Below, in pieces: positions 1-9,900 of a stretch of 64,000 nt of DNA. Position 1 is the stretch's first letter. The number at the start of each line of letters is the position of its first letter. The notes beneath the pieces were generated by a model, which saw only the letters and a program-made list of their open reading frames with translations, did no database searches and was not told the origin of the DNA. Source of the DNA: Phallus indusiatus (lineage: Eukaryota > Basidiomycota > Agaricomycetes > Phallales > Phallaceae). Made by a program: the position numbers and the translations under genes. The stretch is taken from assembly GCA_027605045.1 (NCBI GenBank), contig JAQFWX010000024.1:434001-498000 (forward strand). The letters are read 5' to 3'.

Positions 1-2475
1 CGATGGCTTTCGAAACGCTATCTTCTTGTTTGCCTTCTCTGTTCGCTTTCCGTATCTGGCCTAGGAATTCGTCCTCCTCCCCTCTAAGGCGGAATGTTTG
101 CATGGCGTTGACGGCAAACATTTCGGGTCGGATTAGAGTGATATCTCGATTGTCCAACTTTCCCGAGCCATGATCGACACGACGCGAAAGGCCGTCGGGC
201 TTACCCATCGATTTACCAGGTATATGCCGCAAGGTGAAATCGAAACGTGCGAGATAAACCGACCAACGAGCCTGCCTGCGATTTAGATTACGAGCCGTCA
301 TGAAGTACTCTAGGTTTTTGTGATCCGTGCGAATGTCAATCGGATGAGTCGCACCTTCCAAGAAATGTCGCCACTCTTCTAATGCTCGAATGATAGCTAG
401 CATCTCTTTATCGTGGATTTCGTAATTTCGCTCCACCGGGCTCAAAGCCTTCGAGAAGAAGGCCACTGGATGCCATTTGTTGTCCTCGAGAGAAGGTTGA
501 GACAAGACGGCACCTGTCGCGAAATCAGAGCTGTCAGCTTCTACCCGATAGGGCTTCGATGGATCAGGAATCGCAAGAACCGGGGCAGAGGTCATTGCCG
601 ATTTCAGAGAATCGAAAGCTTGTTGACAAATGTCGGACCAGATGAACGGGGCTTCTTTCTTAGTGAGACCAAATAAGGGGACAGCGATCAGTGAGAAGTC
701 CTTGATAAATCGACGATAGAAGTTTGCGAAACCCAAAAACGACTGCACCTCGGTGACATTTTTCGGGACTGGCCAATCTCTGACACCCGACACCTTCGCG
801 GGATCCATTTCGACAGTGTTCTCGGAGATGACCAGACCTAAATACTCAATCTTAGTACGACAGAATTCACACTTCTCGGCTTTGAGGTAGAGTTTGTGCT
901 CCCTTAGCCGTTCTAAGACACGACGTGTGATGCGATCGTGTTCTTCTTTCGCTCTCGTGTAGATCAGGATATCGTCGATATAAACAGCCACAACCCCCTC
1001 CGTGATCATGTCTTCGAAAATCTCGTTCATCATCGTCTGGAAGGTCGCTGGACTGTTAGTCAAACCAAAGAACATGACCAAGGGTTCGAACAGTCCTCGA
1101 TTCGTGCGAAATGCTGCTTTCCACTCGTCGCCCTCTTTGATGCGAACATTGTTGTATCCCCATCTGACATCGAGTTTCGTGAAGTACTTCGCACCCCTTA
1201 ATTTGTTGACAAGTTCGGGAATTAGGGGTAACGGGTATCGATTTTTAATGGTCATCGCGTTGAGAGCCCGATAGTCTTGAATAAGTCGTAGAGAGCCGTC
1301 TTTCTTCTTGATAAAGAAAACCGGGGAAGCCATGGGCGATTTCGAGGGGCGGATTCGACCAGAACGAAGATTCTCTTCCAGAAACGCATCGAGCTCCTTC
1401 TGTTCGTTAGGCGAAAGGGGGTACACCTTGCAAAACTTGGGATCCGAATCAGGTAGAAGCTCTATCGCATGATCCCACTTCTTCGAGGGTGGCAATGAAT
1501 CGAAAGACTCTTTCGCAAAAACGTCTTCGAAATCGTGGAACATTTCGGGGACGATTTCTCGAAATCCAGATTTGAGTGTACCCCTTGTGTTATTCGCATG
1601 CGCCTGGGCCAATCGCTGTGAGATGGTTTCAGTTGCTCTGATGCGGCAACTGTCCAGGGGTTCTGAATTAAGAGAAACCGCGAACAGTCGATCTCCCTCT
1701 TCTGGGTGAAACTCATCCTCCACATTCACGAGGTCTGGCATATCTGGATCTGTGGATTCGGTTTCGTCAAGGGTGACAGGAGGGATTGCTCGAACTGAAC
1801 GTAGGAAACGTTTTGGGCCCTTCTTTTCGACAGGAGGCGGTCTACAAGATCGACATTCGGGATTACACCGGGTCAGCTCAACCTCGCCAGTTGAGTAGTC
1901 AATCACCGGGTTATGAGCCTTGAACCAGGGTAATCCAAGCAGCACTGGGTACTTGCCGAGGGCTGTGACGGCAAACATGACACGTTCGGAATGCGTCTGA
2001 TATCGCATCACCAAGTCCACTACGTGCGTGATGTTTCCTGCTTGATTGGGAGTACCATCAACGTTGAAAACAGGAATCGGTTTCGGTAAGCGAATCTTCG
2101 GGAGCCGATTTTTCTCGACAAAGTCTTGGTCAAGGAACATCCCACTGGCACCGGTGTCAAGCATCGCTTTTGAATGAATAAGATCGCCGGTGTCGGTGCT
2201 CTGGAGCTCTACATCGATTTCGAGTTTTTGAGTACCGGCAGTGGCGTTCAGACGGTATTCGTGTGGAATCCGCTTGCGTTTTCCAATCGAAAGGCGACGA
2301 GGAGCAGGGATCGGAGGATTTGAGGGAGGAATAGATGCGTCAGAATCAATAGAATTCGAATCAGAAGTCTCATTGCACTTGTCGTCTATGTACAATACAT
2401 CGAATCTATTTGATGTCGGCAGTGAGGGCGCATCCCTTACTCGCTGCCATTCTGAAAATCCTCTCTGGTCGAAGT
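1..2475 (-). CDS. Retrotransposon pol (protease, reverse transcriptase, RNase H), incomplete at left edge
   Basis: This frame is open from about 2475 to position 1 with no stop. Going downstream it holds an aspartic protease motif LDTGAS (2161-2144), a reverse transcriptase with the catalytic YIDD box (982-971), and RNase H segments including DSSDFATGAVL (near 540-505) and TDHKNLEYF (near 335). It lies in the -1 frame relative to gag and overlaps the gag end by roughly 40 nt, so expression by -1 frameshifting is expected. No canonical slippery heptamer stands out in the overlap. There is no obvious own start codon. The polyprotein makes cDNA of the element in cytoplasmic particles; integrase is presumed past the left edge. 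Confidence 0.9.
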
Positions 2476-3681
2476 GATCGCGATCTCATTTTCTTCGACA
2501 GCGATCTCAGCACGATTCTGCGTTTCCAGCACATCTTGTTGAGTGAAGCGTTGTTCGAGAATTTCATCAATTTCATCGGCCTGCATGAATCGAACATCGA
2601 ACGCGCGTGGGCAATCCTTAACGAGATGGCCTAACTGCCCACATCGGAAGCACCGGGCTGTCTCAGTCTGTATGCGGCGACGAGCAGCGTCAACCTCCAT
2701 GGCGTCATTTCGGATTGGAGGTACTACGTTAACTGGAGTAGAAACCGATGGTCGTACAGGGGGAGAGATGGCGGTAGGAATCGATGCGCGAGGCGGGGGG
2801 AAAGGAGGTGGGGAGTAGATAGGGGGTCCAGCTGTACGTTGATAGACCGGGAAAGGGCTGGGTCGAGTTCGGGATATCGGAATCGACGTAAGAGGGGTTG
2901 AAACCGAATTACCGGGAACGACTCGTCATTGGGTGGCATTGAAAGCATCGTTGGTACGACGAGCTTGATCGAAAAGACGAGCGGCTTGAACCCAGCCTTC
3001 GTAATCGCTATAATCGGGTCGATTCTGCATCGTTCCAACCTTACTGGCGATTTCTCGATCTAAGCCCTGTCGGTAGTAGGTGGTTAACGCAAGACCATCA
3101 TGAACCGTGAAACCCGCGCGATCCACGATAATGCGAAAGGCGTCAGTGTAATCATCTACGTTTCGACCTCCTTGAGCATAACGTCCTGAAAGAAGGAGGT
3201 TCAGCGAATCTTCAGCCTCGGTTACCGGGAAGAATTCAGAGCGAAACTTTTGTCGGAAGTCTTCCCAGGTCTCGTAAGGAACCAACCCTCGATTGTACTG
3301 GGCCTGAATAAGTTCGGCGAAGGCACCAGCACGCCCACTATTCATGTAAGAAAGTACCCAAATGATTTTGGTACTGAGATTCGGGAAATCACCGCCGCAT
3401 ACGCTCATGTAAAGATCGACAGAGTTCCAGAAGGTACGGCCGTTTTTGCGATCCCCATCATAGGCGAGAGGTACAGCAGGGCGAGTGTTTCGAGACGATC
3501 TCGTCTCGTTTTGGGGATTTGGAGCCGAGGCTCTGGGATTGGGGTTTGTCGGATTAGAGGGATCGGCAGCAGGAGCCTGAGGGGTGAAGAGTCGGTCAAG
3601 ATGAGTTACGAGCTCTTCTATTCTTTGTTCAATCGCAGAGAGGCGACTTTCAGTAGTAGGGTCACTCTCTTCTAGATCCAT
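2437..3681 (-). pseudogene. Retrotransposon gag with in-frame TGA
   Basis: The reading frame starts at ATG 3681 and encodes an N-terminal coiled-coil-like stretch (SRLSAIEQRIEELVTHLD), a proline-rich linker and a capsid-like domain of the retrotransposon gag type (WEDFRQKFRSEFFP). A TGA at 2928-2926 interrupts it. The same frame then stays open through a Pro-rich linker to a CCHC zinc knuckle, CFRCGQLGHLVKDCP (about 2650-2605), and stops at TAA 2439-2437. Without the TGA this would be one 414-codon gag protein. CAA-TGA-CGA suggests a simple nonsense change rather than designed readthrough, but readthrough cannot be excluded. Confidence 0.85.
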
Positions 3682-3825
3682 GACGAAAGAAATCGAAGAA
3701 CGAAGGACGGAGGGGTCGTTTTACGGGCGAAAAGCGTCGGGAACGTCTGAGACAATGCTGACGAAGAGTTTCCGAAAGAAAACGACAATAGAAATGACCG
3801 GTCCGAAGGTAGAAGCTTGTTCTAC

Positions 3826-4188
3826 TGTTAGGGCAACTCAGGGCACACACCTAGAGGAGGGAAAACCTAAGATCTATTGAGGGGCAGCGACTAACTACTC
3901 ACCTAGAGGAGGGAAAACCTAAGAGAACAAGCTTAGGTATCCCCCTCTAGGGAAAACGCATATAAGTACAGGATACGAAGCGCTCGACTGATCCCCATGG
4001 GATCCGAGGAGATACAGACAGAAATCGAGGAAAATCGAAGAGATCGAAAAATCGAGAAAACGATGGAACTAATGGAAACGGCAAAGTACGGGAAATGAAG
4101 GAAATCGTAACACGAAATGAAACCGAAAGAAATCGAAAGAAATCGAAGAAATCGAACAATTCGGAAAAGGCGCTAGCGTACCGTGACA
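3826..4188 (-). repeat. Putative 5' LTR of the gypsy element
   Basis: On the minus strand this segment begins TGTCACGG and ends CCCTAACA, giving TGT..ACA termini over 363 bp. It contains a perfect 25-bp direct repeat (3848-3872 and 3900-3924), a TATA-like stretch (near 3958-3965), and a purine-rich block with repeated GAAATCGAA units (4015-4165 on the plus strand). The outer edge is well supported by the adjacent P450 sequence; the inner edge at 3826 is inferred only from the terminal ACA. The other LTR lies outside the window. Confidence 0.6.
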
Positions 4189-4878
4189 CCAATGAGGTCG
4201 TGGGTATTGATGGTTTACCATCTTTTGAGCATTTTTCGAAATTGAAGTACATTCGTGCCATATCACAAGAAGTAATGAGGTGGAATACAGTTACTCCCGC
4301 TGCTCTTCCACATTCGGTTGCTGTAGACGATGTTATTGACGGATATTTTATCCCGAAGGGAACGGTTGTATTCGGGAATTCCTGGTGAATTGTCCAATCG
4401 CCGGCTATTGACTTTTGCTAACAGTTTGACTAGGACGTTGCTTCGAAGTAAATCTGTGTATGGTACCGATGCGGATGAATTCAAGCCAGAACGTTTTTTG
4501 GACGAGAATACGCCTCTACCAGAGTTTGGATTCGGATACGGAAGACGGTACTCCCTTTTCGTGTCCCACTTCTTGTATACACCTCAATTATTTTAATTAT
4601 TGATCTCTAGAGTTTGTCCCGGTCGATATTATGGAGAAATCACCGCATTCATCGTCAGTGCTTGTATTTTGCATCTATTTCATATCCTTCCGACATACGG
4701 GGAAAACGGACCAGATCTTCCGGGAGAAGATGATTTTGATTCTGGAGTGGTCTTGTATGTCTGACTCTGTATTTCGTTACGTTACTAAAATTGTTACAGG
4801 CGACCAAAGGATTTTAATTGCCGGATTATTCCAAGGTCTTCTGTGGCTGTTCACACACTCGATGAATTGGAGATTTGA
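4189..4878 (+). pseudogene. Cytochrome P450, 3' exons only, 5' side lost at the retrotransposon boundary
   Basis: Four consecutive exons splice cleanly: 4189-4384, 4434-4547, 4611-4754 and 4800-4878. They encode the C-terminal third of a P450: the K-helix ExxR (EVMRW), the PERF region (EFKPERFL), the heme loop FGYGRRVCPGRYYG with its cysteine ligand, and the end VHTLDELEI followed by TGA. Introns are 49, 63 and 45 bp; the third has a canonical GTATGT donor. Everything upstream, including the membrane anchor and I-helix, is missing: the open frame meets the LTR at 4188. The family binds heme and oxidises small molecules at the ER. This copy cannot make a functional enzyme unless its 5' part lies beyond the element, outside the window. 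Confidence 0.85.
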
Positions 4879-5227
4879 AATCTGTCACCTTAATTTCGAT
4901 TCTCATAACTTTACAATTCCCGTATTCTTCACCCCATATCACATCAAGCTTTTGTAGCATTTCGTTTTCCAATAGTTCAAATCAGGTTGACTATTTTTTT
5001 CGTCGCCGCCAAGAGTGAGAGTTGCGCGCGCGTCTAATCAAAACACAGACAAGGCTCTTCAAGTTAAAATATGCTGCAGTAGTCATTCAAACTTGTGCAA
5101 TATAGTAATTGAAATGGGACAATGCGCAAGATGTAGAAACCAGCACAAAACATCTTCACTCCGCTTCCACGAAGTACACGTAATCGCATAGAAGGTACTA
5201 TATCGATCATAAGCTATATACAACGTA

Positions 5228-5645
5228 TCATACAATATTCAATCCATTGGTTTCGAGAGCATTCTTCAGAACTTCCTCCACTTCTGGAAACCGAGGTGCG
5301 ATATTGTACTTATTTGTCGGCAAAGGTTGACTTATCATAGATTCAGGATTCAGGTTAGACTCTTTAGACAGTCCGAGATTATTGTCACTGCTCACGTTGT
5401 TAAGCCATGATCGAGCATCTTATTGTCATCAATGTGCATGGGTTTCCCGGTCTCATCCGGCCCCAGGTTTATATTGAAGCACCAAAGGATGGTTGCTATC
5501 TGGATAAATGGATTATTCAAAGCTACATGTCTTCCGACACAGATTCTTTATAAAATCAGCTCAAGTACCTTGATGGCAGGAAACTCAACGTTTTTTTTTT
5601 TTCGACTCACCTCTTTCCAAAAACCTTCATCTTTCGTCTCCCGAC
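5228..5645 (-). pseudogene. Second cytochrome P450 3' fragment
   Basis: On the minus strand three pieces splice in frame: about 5645-5611, 5545-5396 and 5330-5228. They give RICVGRHVALNNPFIQIATI, which holds the heme-cysteine loop (RICVGRH), then the typical tail GPDETGKPMHIDDNKMLDHG, and end in EVEEVLKNALETNGLNIV followed by TGA. Both introns are 65 bp with GTGAG donors. Nothing P450-like is visible further upstream, so this is a 3' relic. It faces the fragment at 4189-4878 but is not its continuation: both carry the heme loop, and the tail sequences differ, so two P450 genes once stood here. Confidence 0.8.
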
Positions 5646-6958
5646 CGGCAATTAGCTTAATTTGACCAGATTCATCTAGTTAAATTAGGCAAAGCATGAG
5701 ATAGGCATTACTATGATCCGTTTGTATCGCCCTTCGAAATTCCACAGATTTTGTCGCAAAATATTTTGGCGGTTTACGATTAAATCAAGGCGTTAAGGGG
5801 AGCCGGTGTGGGGTTCCCCAACAGGCTATGACCATATATGCGCTTTTTTCATTTATTTTCCATGTTTTATTTTATTTATTTTCGTTCAGAATTACTGTAG
5901 TATAAGTAGTTAGCTAGGACAATAGTTAGGACAGGTTTTCCCTCTGTGGACAGCCTTAAGTAGTTCTATTGTTTAAGTCCAGGACATTATTACTCAGGTC
6001 CCAGGACTAGTCTCTCTAGTATAAATACTCAGTAGTTTACTCTTACAATGACAAGTTACTTTTCCCCCTTTATTTCGCCTCAGAGCTATTATTACTATCA
6101 CTGAGATTCTATTTACATTTCCCTATCTAAGTTCCCTACAGAGTGTCTTCCCTCTTCCTGCTAGAGCTGTCCGGCTCCCCTCACCGGACAGCTCTAGCAG
6201 GAAGAGGGAAGATACTCTGTGAGGAACTTAAGATGGGGAAATGTAATATAGATTCTCAGTGATAGTAAATATAGCTCTGAGGCGAAATAAAGGGGGAAAG
6301 TAACTTGTTCTTGTAGAGGTAAATTACTGAGTATTTATACTAGAGAGACTAGTCCTGGGACCTGAGTAATAATGTCCTGGACTTAAACAATAGAACTACC
6401 TGAGGCTGTCCACAGAGGGAAAACCTGTCCTAACTATTTTCCTAGCTAACTATTGTACTACAGTAATAATAGAGCGAAAATAAAACATGAAAAATAATTA
6501 AATATTGCGCATATATCCTCTTAGGCTGTTGGGGAACCCCACAGCGTTTACTTCTAATTTTTGGCGTTTATATTTTAGTTCAGACATTAAATGCAATTTA
6601 TAATGCTTTTATAAACCCCCATCAGTGAAAAGAAGAGCAAGCTACTTTCGACAACTATGCATGATCTATTCATGAGAATTCAACTAACATGCATCGACAT
6701 GATTCACAACGGACATGAATTGTATGGCATAGTTCAGTACACCTCTCGTAACATCCCACTAACACACACCTACTCTAAAGTACCCCCCAGACCATTATCT
6801 TCATCTGACGATGCTAGTAGCTTCATTGGCTTGTTACACGTCAACTTGAACTCCGTATACATATGAGGTCAGCAAGTATAATTCAGGCTACTAGTGCAAT
6901 AAAATGACAAAGAGACAGATATTACGTGTATAATACATACTAATAAATAGTACTACTC
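5646..6958. other. Gene-free stretch around the palindromic element
   Basis: Apart from the 737-bp palindrome (5807-6543) this AT-rich interval shows no coding pattern. The short open frame at 6657-6866 has no recognisable features. Confidence 0.6.
5807..6543. mobile_element. Foldback element: 737-bp near-perfect palindrome
   Basis: Arms 5807-6174 and 6184-6543 are reverse complements of each other with few mismatches and small indels, separated by a 9-nt loop (CTCCCCTCA). The outermost 17 bp, TGTGGGGTTCCCCAACA, match perfectly at both ends, which supports a transposed unit rather than a chance palindrome. There is no open frame, so it would be non-autonomous. I see no clear target duplication in the flanks. 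Transcription across it would give a very long hairpin RNA. Confidence 0.85.
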
Positions 6959-9900
6959 CTACTCTATAGTAGGCTCCGACGGCATTGCGCATTCAGTCCA
7001 TTTCGTACCGTGAGTGAATTTGTTAAAATTAAGTTTTGTAAAACCTTCGGAGACTATGTGAGTTACGAATGGATACCACAAACTCTTCCGCATGTTCCCT
7101 GGAACCCAAAATAGAAGTTCCCCGTGTGGACCTAGCATCCAGCCACTCTTGTCTATTTTGGATGAAGGAGAAAAGATTGCTCTATTCCATGCCTTCAGCG
7201 CATAGTCCAGTGCCTCAATATCTCCAGAACTTAGTCTGTAATGTTTATTTAACCTGACCAAATGTAAGTGAAAACCTCAGCTGATATCAAGCACATACCA
7301 TCTGATTTTGAAATTCACGTGAGTGCTAGGCAACATACCAAATTGTGCGTTATTCACATGATCATCGTAAAGGAGTGTCATGCTTTCGAGCAAATCCAGG
7401 TTCCAAATCTTTCCCATTCCATGACCATCAACCAACAACATGAGGTTCTGATATAAAGTTACTGACGGCGTCAAAATGCCTTTAAACGAGGAGTTGCTGA
7501 GAAGCTGCCGAACGAGTAACTTTTTAGTTTCGATATCCCAGATGTCAATGCGGCTCGACTCCGTTTCGCTGCACCCATCGCCCAATATGCCTATTTGCCT
7601 AGAGTCGCTAGAAAATTCGAATGTTCTGATCTCACTTTTAAACATGAGCCCGTCTGATACGTGCGCCTCAGGAGCGAACAGGGAAGGAAAGGGAATCAGC
7701 GGATGTGTGCTCAGGGGGAGAAATAGGAAGAAAACATTGTTGTTGTATTTGTAAGATAAAGAAAGGTTTTTATATACATTGTTTTGTGAGTTTCCGGGAA
7801 TATGGAATGGTGCTAGAATGTAATCTAAAAAGAATGGAAAATGTGAAAAAGCCAGAAAAGTTAAATGCAAAAGGTACAAGGTAATTAAATTTGGCAAAAG
7901 GTTGACGGACCGGCGCATATACCGAGCGCTGACAAATCTCCGCATAGCCTGTTTGCGCAAGCAACACGTCCAGTGGGATACTCTCTTCCAGGTTCCAAAA
8001 TTCCACCTTCTTCAAGTCTTTTTTTGGTACCCAAGCGATGTATCGTTTGTTTGGGGAGAGCCTTGGAAATAAATACGATGTTAAACATTCAAGCCTCGTA
8101 TTCGTTGAACTGTCTGAGATTATAAGACGGTACGAGACTGGACGGTCAAGCATTTCAAATTTGATGCGACCTCTGATGGGGTAAATGCATACACGGGTGT
8201 TGTTGTCAGTGATGAAGATAGAACTGATAGTTGAATCGTGCACAGTGGGACCAGTCACTATGCTCTCTGGTGTTGATAATTCTCGCGTTTCGATGAAAGT
8301 ATTTTCATTCGTGTCGTACACAACAAGGAACATGGTACTCGTAAAAGAGAATGCAAGGGTTGTGACTTGTCCGGGGCAAATAGCGACGCTGATCAATTGA
8401 CGAGTGCGGACATCCAATATCTTGATGTTTCCCTTTAGATCACCTCTGATCAGATAGTCACCATTGAGGGAAAATGACAAGGCCGTTATTTGACAATCTG
8501 ATTTGTCTAGCACTGTTTCATCATCTTCATCAATATTCCAGAAGCGAAGCACATCGGTTTGAGATCCGTCGACGTAAGCCATCGACCAGTGACTATCTTC
8601 CGGAGAAATTTGGACGAGCGACCAATCGCTAAAATTGATTTGAAACTCGGCATCATTTTGCCTAGTAGTGTCAAAGACTTGAATGTATCCTCTCCCGGGA
8701 AGATTCCAGCTTTCAATCTTCAAAACAAGATGTCGACTTTTGAACAAAACTTGGCTACAATGCGTGCCCCACGAATTACTTCGACGAGGGCGTTCTCTTA
8801 AGTGCCCGCTCTCCCTTTGGATCAGAGAGTTAAATGCTAATACGTGCATCGTCGTGCTGTTAGCCATAGCGAATGCAATGTATTTTGAGTCCTCGGATAC
8901 AGCAGTCGCAGAGATATCACGACCCTCCTTGCCTTCAACAAAAGACTCTGTGACTTCATTTGTCGTTGTATCCCAAATTCGAATTTCGATGGTTGTTTCC
9001 TTGTGAACAAATAAGATGTTTGCCGTTCGCGGAGAAAGCCGAATTTCCTCGTAAATTTGATTTTGGGTTGAATTGGCGAACTTTCGTGCTTGTTATTATG
9101 TCCCAAACTACGCGAGCCCTGGGGTGATTAGAGCCGGGGTCCATACGGGTCACCATGTAATTGTCAGCAAGTGCCTCTAGTGTCCAAGGTTCAACAATAG
9201 ACATGGAATGCGACATAAAGGTTTGCGTATGGGTATCCCATAGACGCAAAACTCTGTCTTGCCTCTGAAACCCGAAAACCTTTCCGCTCTGGGAGAACAT
9301 CATCTTACTGTAGGGTTTGGACTCCTCTTCAAACCATTTGAAAAGAGTATCTCTTTCGTAAAGCCGTACGCGGTTCCCAAGACGCTCGTCAGCATGAAGT
9401 TGGAAGGCGACGTAACGCCCATCTGGAGAGATAGTGCACTCATGACATTCTCCTTCTACGAGGTCTTCATTGAAGTTAAAGACAACCTGGTCCGTCTTTT
9501 CCTCCCATGTGAGTATGCTTCCGTCTTTGAAGCAGCAGTAAACCAATCCTCCATCCAAGGAAAATGTCACATGGCATACGACAGTTGCTCTTTTTGTATG
9601 GCGCATTCGGCGAAGCACTTCCCCGGTGATATAATTCCATATCCACAAGTCACCATTGTCGAACCCAGTTGCAATTTTTCTCCCTTGGGACGAAAATGCG
9701 ATCACCTTCAGCTGTGCGGAAGGATGTCTTTGTACGACGCTGTTTTCAATTTCAGGTTGTAGAGCTAAAGGCTGTCCAACTTCCATGCTTAATAGCTGGG
9801 GATATCGAGAGCTAAATTGTCGAAATATAAACGAATGGTTCGATATGTACGGCAGGCAGGAAAGGTAAAGGTGTGGGGTGCTCTCCGTTATAATCATCCC

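Larger units (their letters stand above)
1..4188 (-). mobile_element. Ty3/gypsy-like LTR retrotransposon, 5' half, cut by left window edge
   Basis: On the minus strand the order is LTR (4188 to 3826), gag (3681 to 2437), then protease, reverse transcriptase and RNase H reading off position 1. This protease-RT-RNase H order fits Ty3/gypsy; the integrase would lie beyond the left edge. The outer end is placed at 4188 because the sequence there starts TGTCACGG on the minus strand, a plausible LTR start, and because P450 coding sequence begins directly outside it. The element is probably not autonomous, since gag has an in-frame stop. The left LTR and target duplication cannot be checked here. 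Confidence 0.9.

Noticed and set aside
7655..7966. Reading the insertion in the NACHT gene as an intron (GTATAT...TATCAG)
   Set aside because: Joining at those sites breaks the WD40 frame; the exact CGTC duplication and a second genomic copy show an insertion.
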